Counted from the first letter of the stretch, positions 32,019 through 41,955 are shown. The stretch: DNA of 64,000 bases from Nitrogeniibacter aestuarii (GCF_017309585.1 NZ_CP071321.1:2356001-2420000), one strand, 5' to 3'. Translations and numbers: made by a program. Notes: a model not told the origin generated them from the letters alone.

Positions 32019-33040
32019 GGATCGATGCGGCAGGCCGACAGGGTGTCCTGCGCCCGCTCCAGCGCGGCCTTGGCTTCACCGACCGGCAGCACCCGCTCCG
32101 GCGCGACGCCGTTCTTCACCGCGACGAGTTCCGCAGCAATGGACACCGCGATTTCCGCCGGCGTTCTGCTGTCGATGAACAGGCCTGCCGGCCCCCGAAG
32201 GTTGGCCACCTGCTGCTCGTCGAGATCGAACTCGCGCAGGCGCTCACGCCGGGCGGCATTGTTATGCCGGGAGCCAAGCGCCGCCACGTAGAAGGCCTCC
32301 GTGCGCAGGGCTTCCATCAACGCCAGATCGTCAAGCTTGGGGTCGTGGGTCAGGGCAATCACCGCCATGCGGGCATCGGGTTTCATGTCGATGACCAGAT
32401 CGTCCGGCATCTGCCGCGACAGGGTGGTGCCCGGCACCGCCCATTCGTCCGCCCATTCCGCGCGTGGGTCACACACCGTGACGGCAAAGTCCAGCGCCAG
32501 GGCCATGCGGGCCAGCACCGAAGACAGTTGCCCGGCGCCGATGATCAGCAGCCGGTAACGCGGCCCGAACACCGAGACCAGGGTCTCGCCGTCGAAGCGC
32601 AACCCTTGCTCAGGGTGGCCACGCTGCAAGCGTGCCTGACCGGTGCGCATGTCGAGCACACGCTCGATCAGCTGTCCTTCGCCGATCGCGCCGAGCAAGG
32701 GGTCGAGGGTGGTCGCGTCGCGTAGTGGTTCGAGCGTGAGCACCATGGTGCCGCCGCAGGGCAGGCCGAAGCGTCGCGCCTCTTCAGCCCCCACGCCGTA
32801 GCTGACTTCACGAGGCGTCGCGGGCATGCCTTCCTTGCGCAGACGATCCATCAGGTCATCTTCAATGCAGCCGCCACTGACCGAACCCACCGCACGACCG
32901 TCTTCACGCATGGCCAGCAGCGCACCCGGGGGTCGGGGTGACGAGCCCCAGGTGCGCACCACCGTCACCAGCATCACTTCATGACCTTCAGCGAGCCACT
33001 GGCGGGCACGCTGAAGGACGTCGAGGTCGAGGCTGTCCAT
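32015..33040 (-). CDS. XdhC-family molybdoenzyme maturation protein
   Basis: A 341-residue XdhC/CoxI-type factor. The N-terminal XdhC_CoxI part has the pattern VRTWGSSPRPPGALLAMREDGRAVGSVSGGCIE (residues 28-60). The C-terminal Rossmann-type domain contains LLIIGAGQLSSVLARMA. Family members bind molybdenum cofactor and insert the sulfurated form into xanthine-dehydrogenase-type enzymes. It is flanked by mocA and the hydroxylase large subunit with only 3-4 bases between, so it belongs to the same operon. Confidence 0.92.
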   Translation of the reverse strand: MDSLDLDVLQRARQWLAEGHEVMLVTVVRTWGSSPRPPGALLAMREDGRAVGSVSGGCIEDDLMDRLRKEGMPATPREVSYGVGAEEARRFGLPCGGTMVLTLEPLRDATTLDPLLGAIGEGQLIERVLDMRTGQARLQRGHPEQGLRFDGETLVSVFGPRYRLLIIGAGQLSSVLARMALALDFAVTVCDPRAEWADEWAVPGTTLSRQMPDDLVIDMKPDARMAVIALTHDPKLDDLALMEALRTEAFYVAALGSRHNNAARRERLREFDLDEQQVANLRGPAGLFIDSRTPAEIAVSIAAELVAVKNGVAPERVLPVGEAKAALERAQDTLSACRIDP

Positions 33041-33043
33041 GCC

Positions 33044-35266
33044 TCAGGCCTTGAGCTGCTCGCCGATCGGCAAACGTGTAATCGTCTTGCCCATGGCGTT
33101 CACAATGGCATTGGCGACGGCCGGTGCCAGCGGCGGCACCCCCGGCTCGCCCACCCCGGTGGGTTTCTCCGCAGAGGGCACGATGTGCACTTCGATCTTC
33201 GGCATCTGGTCGATACGCAGCACCGTGTAGTTGTGGAAATTGCTCTGCTGGATCAGGCCGTCGTCAATCGTGATTTCGCCAGACAATGCAGCCGCCAGCG
33301 CAAAGCCGACCGAGCCTTCCATCTGTGCCTTGATCACGTCCGGATTGACCGCGATGCCGCAATCGACGGCCACCACGACGCGGTCCACCGTGAGGGTGCC
33401 GTCATCCTTGATGCTGACTTCGGCGACCTGACCGACATAGGTGTTGAAGGACTCGTGCACCGCGACCCCACGGCCACGCTTGACGCCCTCTGTCTTGCTC
33501 AGCGGCGCGTCCCACCCGGCTTTCTCGGTGGCGAGCTTGAGGACCCCGGCATGGCGCGGATGCTTCTTGAGCATGGCCATCCGGTAGGCCACCGGATCCT
33601 GCTTGGCCGCACGGGCGAGCATGTCGATGAAGACCTCGGTCGAATAGGCGGTGTGAGTCGAACCCACCGAGCGCCACCACTGCACCGGCAGCGGCACCGA
33701 ATCATTGGTGGTGATCAGATCGACGTAGAGATCCGGAATGGCATAGGGGAGGGTGGCGGCACCTTCAACCGAGGTGACATCCACGCCATCCTTGAGCAGC
33801 ATGGGTTCGAAAGGCGAGCCGACCACGATCGACTGCCCGACGATCCGCTGCATCCAGGCCGCCGGCATGCCGTCATCACCCAGGGTGGCGCGCAGGCGGT
33901 GGACGTACAGCGGACGATAGTAGCCGCCCTGCATGTCATCTTCGCGCAGCCAGACCATTTTCACCGGTGCGCGGCCACCGATCGCCTGGGCGATCGACGC
34001 CGCTTCGAGCAGATAGTCCGACGTCGGAGATGCGCGACGCCCGAAACTGCCGCCGGCGAACAACATGTTGAGTTTGACCCTGGACGGGTCGATCCCCAGC
34101 AGTTTGCCCAGCGCAGCCTGATCGCCTGTATGCAGTTGTTCGCCATTCCAGACCTCGCATTCACCATCGCGAAGCTGGACGACACAGTTGAGCGGCTCCA
34201 TGGCGGCATGGGCAAGGTAGGGAAAGACAAAGTCCGCCTCAATCAAATTGTCCGCCTTCCCGAGCGCGCCCAGTGCGTCGCCATCGTTACGTGCAACGGC
34301 GCCCGCTGTGTCGAGCTGCTTCGTGTAGTCGGCAATCAACTGCTCGCTGCTGCCACGCCACGCACCGGTTTCGTCCCATTCGACCTTGAGTGCATCGCGT
34401 CCGCGTTTGGCTGTCCAGGTGTCCTTGGCGAGCACCGCCACACCGGTGGGGATTTCGACCACATCGTCGACGCCGGCGATCTTCTTCGCCTCGGTGGCAT
34501 CGAAAGATTTCACCTTGGCGCCGACGCGCGGCGGATGCGCGACCACGGCGACCAACATGCCCGGCAGTTGGACGTCCTGGGTAAACTTGGCTTGCCCGGT
34601 GCTCTTGGCATGACTGTCCTTGCGCGGTGCGGACTTGCCGATCAGCGTGAAGTCCTTCGGATCCTTGAGCTTGGGGTTTTCCGGCACGGGTTGCGAGGCG
34701 GCGGCGTCCGCCAGTTCTCCGAACGTGGCCGACTTCCCGGACCCATGCGACACAATGCCCTTGGACACTACGATCTCGCCCGCGGGCACTTTCCATTGCT
34801 CGGCAGCCGCCGCCACCAGCATGGCGCGAGCGGTGGCACCGGCCTGACGCATCTGCATGAAGGAATTGGCAATCGCCGTACTGCCACCCGTCCCCTGGTT
34901 CGGGCCCCAAAGGGTGTTTGCGTAGCGCTTTGCGTCAGCCGGTGCGCCCTCGACAACGACCGTACTCCAGTCGGCGTCGAGTTCCTCGGCCACCAGGGTG
35001 GCAATCCCGGTGTAGGCGCCCTGGCCCATTTCCAGGTGCTTCGAGATCACCGTGATGGTGTTGTCCGTACCGATGCGGACAAAGGCGTTGGGGCTGAACA
35101 GGCCTTCCACGGGCACGCCGTCGCCGGCTTTGCCCGGGCCCGACATGGCGGCGGCGAGTGCTTTGTTCATGGCACCCGGCAGCATGACGCCGACGGTGAG
35201 GCCCGCGCCCTGCTTGAGAAAGTCCCGGCGGGAGACGTTGGCAACGCGATGGTTGATGGTTGTCAT
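33044..35266 (-). CDS. Molybdenum hydroxylase large subunit, isoquinoline 1-oxidoreductase beta-like, Tat-exported
   Basis: A 740-residue aldehyde-oxidase/xanthine-dehydrogenase family catalytic subunit. The start at 35266 (GAGGG upstream) gives a twin-arginine signal VSRRDFLKQGAGLTVGVML, so the enzyme is probably periplasmic and cytochrome-linked. The order of domains (a/b hammerhead near 220-330, molybdopterin-binding parts afterwards) and motifs GGSFGRRASPTSDYLLEA and GEPGVPPLAPAVANAI near the C-terminus fit the IorB group. The substrate (aldehyde or N-heterocycle) is not readable. Confidence 0.9.
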   Translation of the reverse strand: MTTINHRVANVSRRDFLKQGAGLTVGVMLPGAMNKALAAAMSGPGKAGDGVPVEGLFSPNAFVRIGTDNTITVISKHLEMGQGAYTGIATLVAEELDADWSTVVVEGAPADAKRYANTLWGPNQGTGGSTAIANSFMQMRQAGATARAMLVAAAAEQWKVPAGEIVVSKGIVSHGSGKSATFGELADAAASQPVPENPKLKDPKDFTLIGKSAPRKDSHAKSTGQAKFTQDVQLPGMLVAVVAHPPRVGAKVKSFDATEAKKIAGVDDVVEIPTGVAVLAKDTWTAKRGRDALKVEWDETGAWRGSSEQLIADYTKQLDTAGAVARNDGDALGALGKADNLIEADFVFPYLAHAAMEPLNCVVQLRDGECEVWNGEQLHTGDQAALGKLLGIDPSRVKLNMLFAGGSFGRRASPTSDYLLEAASIAQAIGGRAPVKMVWLREDDMQGGYYRPLYVHRLRATLGDDGMPAAWMQRIVGQSIVVGSPFEPMLLKDGVDVTSVEGAATLPYAIPDLYVDLITTNDSVPLPVQWWRSVGSTHTAYSTEVFIDMLARAAKQDPVAYRMAMLKKHPRHAGVLKLATEKAGWDAPLSKTEGVKRGRGVAVHESFNTYVGQVAEVSIKDDGTLTVDRVVVAVDCGIAVNPDVIKAQMEGSVGFALAAALSGEITIDDGLIQQSNFHNYTVLRIDQMPKIEVHIVPSAEKPTGVGEPGVPPLAPAVANAIVNAMGKTITRLPIGEQLKA

Positions 35267-35276
35267 GTCAATTCCC

Positions 35277-35735
35277 TCAAGCCAGCGTGCTGGCAGCTTC
35301 GTGAATGGCGGCGCGAATGCGAACGTAGGTGGCGCAGCGGCAGATGTTTCCGGCCATGGCCGCATCGATGTCTTCGTCCGTCGGCTTCGGATTGCCCGCC
35401 AGAAGGGCCGTGGCCGACATGATCTGGCCGGACTGGCAGTAGCCACACTGAACCACGTCCAGCTTTTCCCAGGCCGCCTGGACGGCGGCGCCGACCTTGT
35501 CTTCACCCACGGTTTCGATCGTGGTGATCCGCGTGCCCGCCACGGCGGACAGCGGCGTTGAACAGGAGCGGATCGGCTGCCCATCCATATGCATCGTACA
35601 TGCGCCGCACAGGCCCATGCCGCAGCCGAACTTGCTGCCGGTCATCTGGAAGCCATCTCGAACGGCCCACAGCAAGGGGGTGTCTTCGGGGAGATCGGTT
35701 TTCACCGGCTTCCCGTTAAGGGTGAATTCAATCAT
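35277..35735 (-). CDS. Molybdenum hydroxylase [2Fe-2S] subunit, IorA-like
   Basis: A 152-residue small subunit with two [2Fe-2S] clusters. The plant-type ferredoxin cluster is CGMGLCGACTMHMDG with a distal Cys; the second is CGYCQSGQIM and CRCATY (residues about 98-130). It transfers electrons from the molybdenum subunit. It begins the iorAB-xdhC-mocA operon; GGAG lies 8 bases before the ATG. No FAD subunit is present, as in isoquinoline oxidoreductase. Confidence 0.93.
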   Translation of the reverse strand: MIEFTLNGKPVKTDLPEDTPLLWAVRDGFQMTGSKFGCGMGLCGACTMHMDGQPIRSCSTPLSAVAGTRITTIETVGEDKVGAAVQAAWEKLDVVQCGYCQSGQIMSATALLAGNPKPTDEDIDAAMAGNICRCATYVRIRAAIHEAASTLA

Positions 35736-35835
35736 GTGTGTTTCTCCGGGGCGTCAGGATTGCCAGCCAATGTGGGTGGGTTGACGCTGTGTTGCCGACA
35801 AGGGTTCAACGAATTTAAGGGCAAAGCGTATTAAG

Positions 35836-35849
35836 ATTGAAGAAACAAT
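35836..35849. promoter_or_regulatory. Dyad between divergent iorA-like and lysR genes
   Basis: ATTG and CAAT are separated by 6 bases (ATTGAAGAAACAAT), a dyad of the kind LysR regulators bind. It lies 19 bases before the LysR start. Assignment to this regulator is inference. Confidence 0.4.
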
Positions 35850-35867
35850 CAATACAGGCCTGTTTAG

Positions 35868-36779
35868 ATGAGCTTCACAATAGACCCTTCGTTGCTGCCG
35901 GCTCTGGCTTCCTTCGAGTGTGTGGCTCGACATCAAAGCTTCAGCCGCGCCGCTGAAGAGCTTGGTATCTCAACCTCGGCGCTCTCCCAGACGATTCGCG
36001 GCCTCGAAACCCGGCTGGCCATGCGGTTGCTCGCCCGTACCACGCGTCGGGTCAATCTGACCGAAGAAGGCGCAGCACTGCTCGTGGGGGTCAGGGAAGG
36101 GCTGGCAAGCCTCTCGGCCGCGCTCGATCGGGCCGAGGCGAGCACCGGACGCCCCTCCGGGAGCATTCGTATCACCTTGCCGCGTCTGGCCTATTTCAAC
36201 TGGTTTCTGCCCAAACTGGCCAGCTTCAGGGAAACGTATCCGGACGTTGAAGTGGAGTTCGGGCTTGATGACCATCTGGTCGATCTGGTGGCCGAAGGCT
36301 TCGATCTCGGCGTCCGGATCGGCGAGCAGCTCGATGCCGACATGGTTGCCGTACCGATGGGCGAACCAGTGACGCTCGTCACCGTGGCATCGTCGGCCTA
36401 CCTGGCCCGACACGGCACCCCTGCATCTCCCGAAGACCTTCAGAATCACGAGTGCTCACGCTATCGATTTGCAACCAGCGGACGCCTGTCACCGTGGATG
36501 TTTCAGCGCGATGGCCAGCCGCTTGAGGTGTCTGTGTCGGGCAAGCTCATCATCAACGACCTGTCGGGCGAAATTGCATTGGCCAAAGCAGGGTTGGCGG
36601 TTGTGCAGACGGTGGCATCGGTGGTGCGCGAGGAGATTGCCCGGGGTGAGCTGGTGCGCATTCTTGCCGACTACGAGGTTGTGCTGGGGCGGATGTATCT
36701 GTATTTCCCGAGTCGAACGCACATGCCACTGCGGGTCAGGGCGTTCATCGATCACTTCCGCGACAACCCCATGAAATGA
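35868..36779 (+). CDS. LysR-family transcriptional regulator
   Basis: A 303-residue regulator. The N-terminal helix-turn-helix (about residues 8-66) contains FECVARHQSFSRAAEELGISTSALSQTIRGLETRL; the effector domain (about 90-295) is of the LysR substrate-binding type. Divergent from the molybdenum hydroxylase operon, with a shared 132-bp intergenic region, so regulation of that operon and itself is likely. Confidence 0.92.
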   Translation: MSFTIDPSLLPALASFECVARHQSFSRAAEELGISTSALSQTIRGLETRLAMRLLARTTRRVNLTEEGAALLVGVREGLASLSAALDRAEASTGRPSGSIRITLPRLAYFNWFLPKLASFRETYPDVEVEFGLDDHLVDLVAEGFDLGVRIGEQLDADMVAVPMGEPVTLVTVASSAYLARHGTPASPEDLQNHECSRYRFATSGRLSPWMFQRDGQPLEVSVSGKLIINDLSGEIALAKAGLAVVQTVASVVREEIARGELVRILADYEVVLGRMYLYFPSRTHMPLRVRAFIDHFRDNPMK

Positions 36780-36989
36780 CAATCAAATCAGTGCAGAAAA
36801 TTGACGTCTTTTTGCCCGATTCGACTTAAGTGTTTCCGCGCAGGGCCGTAACCAGTGGAGACATGTTATCGGGTCAGGAATGATGTTTCGACGAGCGCTC
36901 ACTTACTCGCAAGAACGGCACAAAGTTGGCACCTGCCGGCGAACGTTCGGACCCGGTTGGTTTGATCAATTGCCCCCCCGATTGGCCCA

Positions 36990-39900
36990 GTGACCGGATT
37001 CTTCTCTGCCACCTTGCTGCAGGCCGCACGCACGTTGCTCGTGCTTGGCGTCGCATGTCTGTGTCAGCTGAGCGTGGCAGGTACGGTGCTTGCGCAAGAT
37101 ACCGTTCCCGCGCCGAACGGGCGCGCCCTCGTTGTGGTGGCAGACCAGAACTACCCGCCCTACCTCTATCTGAATGAGAAGGGCGTCGCCGATGGGTATC
37201 TGGTTGAGTTGTGGGCGCTGTGGTCCGAAAAGACCGGCATCAAGGTGGATCTTCGCCCCTTGCCGTGGGCCGAGGCTCAAGCGCATATCCAGGGCGGTCG
37301 CGCCGATGTCATCGACACCATCTTTGTGATGGACTCACGGCGTGGCACCTATGAATTCGGCGAGCCCTACGCTGACATCAACGTGTCCCTGTTCACCGAC
37401 AGGCATCTGGGCACCCTGGGTGAGCTCGGCGCGCTTCGTGCCTTCAAGATCGGTGTGCAAAGTGGCGACGCCTGTATCGACCATCTTCGCCAACATGGTT
37501 TCGACCTGTTCGCCGAGTATCGTAACTACAGCACGGTCATCGATGCGGCAATCCGCCAGGAAGTGGCCGCATTCTGCATGGATGAATCCTCGGTCGACTA
37601 CTACCTCTATGCGCGCGACGCCCGACAGGACTTCGTCAAAGCCTTCGACCTGTACGCCGGTCAGATGCGCTTTGCCGTCCTGAAAGGCAACTCAGGCCTG
37701 CTCGAACAGGTTCAGGCGGGCATGGACATGATCCCGGAAGCCGAAATCGCCGAACTCAAGGAGCACTGGTTCGGTACCCAGCGGGATTGGTCCTCGCTGT
37801 TACGAACGGCGGGTTGGGCTGTGGCAGCGGCTGCCGTGGTCGCCGCGCTCATGGCAGTGTGGATTTTCACGCTGCGTCGCGCCGTGGTGACGAAGACGAG
37901 CGAGCTTCAGCGCGAACGCGCCAGCCTGCAGGAAAGCGAAGAGCGGTTCCGGTGCCTCTTTGAAGATTCACGCCAGCCAGCCGCGCTGCTTGAAAATGGG
38001 CGTTACATCGCAGCCAACCGGGCCGCCCTCGACATGTTCGGCGTCGACAACGAGGCCCGGTTCATCGGATTGACACCACTGGACATATCACCCGACGTTC
38101 AACCTGATGGGTGCATTTCCCGGGATGCAATCGAGGAGATTCAGGCACGCCTCAACGAGCAGGGGTCACAAGCGTTCGAATGGGCCTATGTGCGCCCCGA
38201 CGGGCGCCCGATCAATACCCGCGTGCTACTCACCCACATACTTATCGGTGAGCGGGCCGTCCTGCATGTGATCTGGAACGACATTACCGGGCAGAAAGCC
38301 GCAGAAGCCGAACTGGAGCGGGAAAGAGCCAGCCTGGCGGCCAGTGAGAGTCGATTCAGACGTCTTTTCACCGAGACGCATCAAGCCACCTTGCTGCTGG
38401 CCGATGGCTATTTTGTGGACGCCAATGCGGCGGCGGTTGCCTTTCTGGGTATGAAAGAAGCCAACGACCTGGTGGGCTTGCGGCCTCGTGACATCTCACC
38501 TGCGCAATTGCCCGACGGTCGGAATATCGATGTTGAAATCGAGCAGATCATCACCTCGGCCACCCGCGACGGCGCGTGTGAATTCGAGTGGCAACATCAA
38601 CATGTCGACGGTCATCTGATCGACACCCGCGTGATGATGACCGAATTCACGTTCGACGAACGCGTGCTGTTCCACGTCGTCTGGACCGATATCAGTGCCG
38701 AGAAGAGGGCGATGCGCGCACTGGAGCACGAAAAGACCAGTCTTTCCGAGAGTGAAGAGCGCTTTCGTCGTCTGTTCCAGGACACACGCCAACCCACACT
38801 GCTGATGGAGAACTGGCGCTTTACCGAGGCGAACAAGGCGGCGCTTGAATTGATCGGCTTCGAACGTGAAGACGAGCTCGTCGGCCTGGGCGCTTCGGAC
38901 ATTTCTCCGCCGACCATCAACGGTGTACCGTGCCAGGAGCGGATCGAAGAACTCATTCGCGAGGCCCAAGGCAAGCGCGCCTGCGAATTCGAATGGGTCC
39001 ATCTGCACCGCTCGGGCCGTGAGATACAGGTTCGTGTGGGGCTGACCCCGATCCGTATCGCGGGCCACGAGTACTACCACATCGTCTGGACGGATATCAC
39101 CGAAGAGAAGTCTGCACTGAAGAAACTCGTGGCCAGCGAGGAGCGGTTTCGTCGATTGTTCGCCGACTCCATGCTCCCATCAGTGCTTGCAGTGCTTGAG
39201 AACGAGAGCCTTCGCTATGTGGATGTCAATCGGGCGGCTTCCGATCTTCTTGGAATGGCGTCCCCGGAAGAGATGATTGGTCACGATGTGCTGGATTTCA
39301 CCCCCGCTGTGTTTCCAGATGGCGAATTGGCAACGGAACGATTGGTACGGATCGGGGAGATGTCGGACTTGAACGGAGCGGCTACCTTCGAGTGGACGCA
39401 TCTGAAGAAGGACGGCACACCCGTGGAGCTGCGCATTCTGGTCACCACGATGCAGATGGGCGGGCGTACGATCCGGCATGCCTCATGGATCGATATCACG
39501 GCCGAAAAGAAGGCGCAGGCTGAAGAGCGCATGCTGCGCAAGGAGCTGGAAGCCCGTGTGGCGACGCGTACCGCGGAGCTGGCGGAAATGACCGAAGAGC
39601 TGCGGCAGGCGAACAACGAACAACAGGCCATTTTCGACGCGACACAGGTGGGCGTCGTATTCGTCGTGGAACGCAAGGTGCGTCGCTGCAATCGCGCGAT
39701 GGAAAGCTTGCTGGGCTACAGCATTGACGAAATGCTGGGCAAATCGACACGGCTGTTCTACGCCTGTGACGAGGTGTTCGAGGCCGTTGGCGAACTCATC
39801 GAGGAGACGGTCAACAGCACCGGCGCGCTACGTCAGGAAGTGGACCTGCGTCGCAAGGACGGGAGCATCTTCCCGGGGCGGGTCACGGTTCAACGCGTCT

Positions 39901-41561
39901 CGGAAGGCAGCATCGATGAAGGCGTCGTCGCCATCCTTGAGGACATGACGCAGTCACACGAAACCATTCGAGCCATTCAGCGTGCCAAGACCATGGCGGA
40001 ACAGGCGGCGGCGGCAAAAACCGACTTCATGGCCAACATGAGCCATGAAATCCGCACGCCCATGACCGGCATCCTTGGCATGACCCACCTCTTGCTTAAT
40101 GATGCGTCGCTCACCGATGGTCAGCGTGGTCAGCTCGAAAAGATTCAGGGGGCAGGGCAGCACCTGCTGGCCATCCTCAACGATGTGCTCGATTTTTCGA
40201 AGATCGAAGCCGGCAAGATGATCATCGACAAGGTCGATTTCATGCTCGGTGACGTCCTCGACGATGTTGCCGCCATGGTCGGCAGTGCCGCCAGCGCCAA
40301 AGGCCTGGCGTTTTCGCTGGCTGTGGAGCCGGATGTACCGGCCTGTCTGCGCGGTGACCCGATGCGCATTGCCCAGGTGCTGACCAACTACGCCAACAAT
40401 GCGGTGAAATTCACCGAAGCGGGCCGCGTCGATATCAGGGTCGCCACAGCCGGGTCGAGCGCGGACGGGCTCATGCTGCGTTTCAGTGTCAGGGACACCG
40501 GGCCGGGCCTGAGCGAATCCCACCAAGTGCGCTTGTTCCAGAGTTTCGAACAGGCCGATACCTCCATCACCCGCAAGCACGGCGGCACGGGACTCGGCCT
40601 CGCGATCTCGAAGCAGCTCGCCGAACACATGGGCGGAGAAGTCGGCGTCAACAGCATTGAAGGTGAGGGCGCCGAGTTCTGGTTCACCGTACAGGTCAAA
40701 GTCGGCAACAAGGAGGCCACCAAACGCAAAGGCCGTGCGTCGAGTCGTTTGACAGCACCGGCCGGCATGACGGACGTATCTGTGCTACTTGTTGAAGACA
40801 ATCCACTCAATCAGGAGGTCGCGCTGGCCATGCTTGCGCACTTCGGCGTCAAGACGACCCTGGCGACCAATGGCGCCACTGCGCTGCAGATGGCACAACA
40901 GCGGCCCTTCGATGTCGTTCTCATGGACATGCAGATGCCGATCATGGACGGACTGGCGGCCACACGGGCCATTCGCGAGCTACCGACCCTGAGGCGGCTG
41001 CCCATTATCGCCATGACGGCCAATGCCATGGCCTCCGACAGACAGAAATGCCTCGATGCGGGTATGAACGACCATCTGGGCAAGCCGATTGACCCGGAAG
41101 AACTATTGGGAAAGATCATGAAATGGACCAAGGCGAGCGAAACCCCATCGGAGCAGGACGCCTCCACCAACGTCACCACAGCCTCGGCTGACGGTGCCGT
41201 CCTGGACGTCGAAGCGGGTCTGAAACGTTGTATGGGGCGCGAAGCGCTTTACGCCCGAACGCTGACCAGCTTCCTCAAGCATTTTGAGGGCAGCATCGAC
41301 AAGATTCAGGGCGAATTCAACGCCGGCGACATGAACGCCATGAGCCTGGCGTCCCACAGCCTCAAGGGCGCGGCGGGTCAGGTCGGCGCAGTCCAGCTGC
41401 AGGAGGCGGCACGCATCTTCGAAGCCGCCGTCAACGAAGAAGCAGACGAAACTGTGCTCGCGTCACACCTTCAGACGCTTGACTACGCCATGCAGGCCGC
41501 TGCTGCGGCCATCAAGGCGAAACTCGAGCATCTGCAATCCGGCTCGGTCACGAAAGCCTAA
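36990..41561 (+). CDS. Hybrid sensor histidine kinase with solute-binding sensor, tandem PAS, REC and HPt domains
   Basis: A 1523-residue inner-membrane phosphorelay protein starting at GTG. In order: signal/anchor helix (to about 35); periplasmic SBP_bac_3-like domain (45-265) with YPPYLYLNEKGVADGYLVELW; transmembrane helix (272-296); four PAS domains beginning near 316, 449, 583 and 713 with near-identical ERFRRLF openings; a fifth PAS (about 870-1000); HisKA with phospho-accepting His 1019 in NMSHEIRTP; HATPase (about 1110-1240, DTGPGL and GGTGLGLAISKQL); REC with Asp 1313 in LMDMQMP; HPt with His 1456 in SHSLKGAA. No ribosome site precedes the GTG, so the start is uncertain. No cognate regulator adjoins it. 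Confidence 0.92.
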   Translation: MTGFFSATLLQAARTLLVLGVACLCQLSVAGTVLAQDTVPAPNGRALVVVADQNYPPYLYLNEKGVADGYLVELWALWSEKTGIKVDLRPLPWAEAQAHIQGGRADVIDTIFVMDSRRGTYEFGEPYADINVSLFTDRHLGTLGELGALRAFKIGVQSGDACIDHLRQHGFDLFAEYRNYSTVIDAAIRQEVAAFCMDESSVDYYLYARDARQDFVKAFDLYAGQMRFAVLKGNSGLLEQVQAGMDMIPEAEIAELKEHWFGTQRDWSSLLRTAGWAVAAAAVVAALMAVWIFTLRRAVVTKTSELQRERASLQESEERFRCLFEDSRQPAALLENGRYIAANRAALDMFGVDNEARFIGLTPLDISPDVQPDGCISRDAIEEIQARLNEQGSQAFEWAYVRPDGRPINTRVLLTHILIGERAVLHVIWNDITGQKAAEAELERERASLAASESRFRRLFTETHQATLLLADGYFVDANAAAVAFLGMKEANDLVGLRPRDISPAQLPDGRNIDVEIEQIITSATRDGACEFEWQHQHVDGHLIDTRVMMTEFTFDERVLFHVVWTDISAEKRAMRALEHEKTSLSESEERFRRLFQDTRQPTLLMENWRFTEANKAALELIGFEREDELVGLGASDISPPTINGVPCQERIEELIREAQGKRACEFEWVHLHRSGREIQVRVGLTPIRIAGHEYYHIVWTDITEEKSALKKLVASEERFRRLFADSMLPSVLAVLENESLRYVDVNRAASDLLGMASPEEMIGHDVLDFTPAVFPDGELATERLVRIGEMSDLNGAATFEWTHLKKDGTPVELRILVTTMQMGGRTIRHASWIDITAEKKAQAEERMLRKELEARVATRTAELAEMTEELRQANNEQQAIFDATQVGVVFVVERKVRRCNRAMESLLGYSIDEMLGKSTRLFYACDEVFEAVGELIEETVNSTGALRQEVDLRRKDGSIFPGRVTVQRVSEGSIDEGVVAILEDMTQSHETIRAIQRAKTMAEQAAAAKTDFMANMSHEIRTPMTGILGMTHLLLNDASLTDGQRGQLEKIQGAGQHLLAILNDVLDFSKIEAGKMIIDKVDFMLGDVLDDVAAMVGSAASAKGLAFSLAVEPDVPACLRGDPMRIAQVLTNYANNAVKFTEAGRVDIRVATAGSSADGLMLRFSVRDTGPGLSESHQVRLFQSFEQADTSITRKHGGTGLGLAISKQLAEHMGGEVGVNSIEGEGAEFWFTVQVKVGNKEATKRKGRASSRLTAPAGMTDVSVLLVEDNPLNQEVALAMLAHFGVKTTLATNGATALQMAQQRPFDVVLMDMQMPIMDGLAATRAIRELPTLRRLPIIAMTANAMASDRQKCLDAGMNDHLGKPIDPEELLGKIMKWTKASETPSEQDASTNVTTASADGAVLDVEAGLKRCMGREALYARTLTSFLKHFEGSIDKIQGEFNAGDMNAMSLASHSLKGAAGQVGAVQLQEAARIFEAAVNEEADETVLASHLQTLDYAMQAAAAAIKAKLEHLQSGSVTKA

Positions 41562-41724
41562 GTCGTGCTGAGTCCTTTTCTCCGATGTAGCAGACAGCAC
41601 CAGAAGCACGGGGCATCGAATGGATGTCGCTGCGAACGGCCTTGGCATCAGCACATCCATACAGCGCCAAGCTCAGGGCGCTGGAGCCGGATATTTAGTG
41701 CGCCTTACTGATTCCTCTCCGTTT

Positions 41725-41756
41725 CGAAGTTGCTAACCCCCTGTTTTTATTATGCT
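41725..41756 (+). repeat. Imperfect direct repeat, left copy
   Basis: Reads CGAAGTTGCTAACC, then CTG, TTTTATT and GCTG blocks. About 27 of 33 positions match the copy at 47063-47095. The two copies bracket the region with the IS5 element and the amidohydrolase. Confidence 0.5.
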
Positions 41757-41927
41757 GCACTTCTGATGCAGCAAGATTCAGTGAACTGATCGGTCCTTGG
41801 AAGACGCGTTGCGTGGAAGGTTAGGACTAATTGTTGTCACTTTGCGCACCACCGCTTGCAGCTACGGACTAAACCTTGTCGCAATGAGTCCTGTGGCAGG
41901 TTCGACTGGTGATGATCGAGCAGAACG

Positions 41928-41955
41928 AAAATGGGCACCGACAGGTGCCCATTTC
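41928..41955. terminator. Terminator-like hairpin
   Basis: AAATGGGCACC and GGTGCCCATTT make an 11-bp stem with a GACA loop. The downstream T-richness is modest on both strands. It could end transcription arriving from the hybrid kinase gene. Confidence 0.6.

Noticed and set aside
32981..35422. 813-codon frame on the plus strand
   Set aside because: Antisense to the molybdenum hydroxylase large subunit and XdhC; no recognisable domains.
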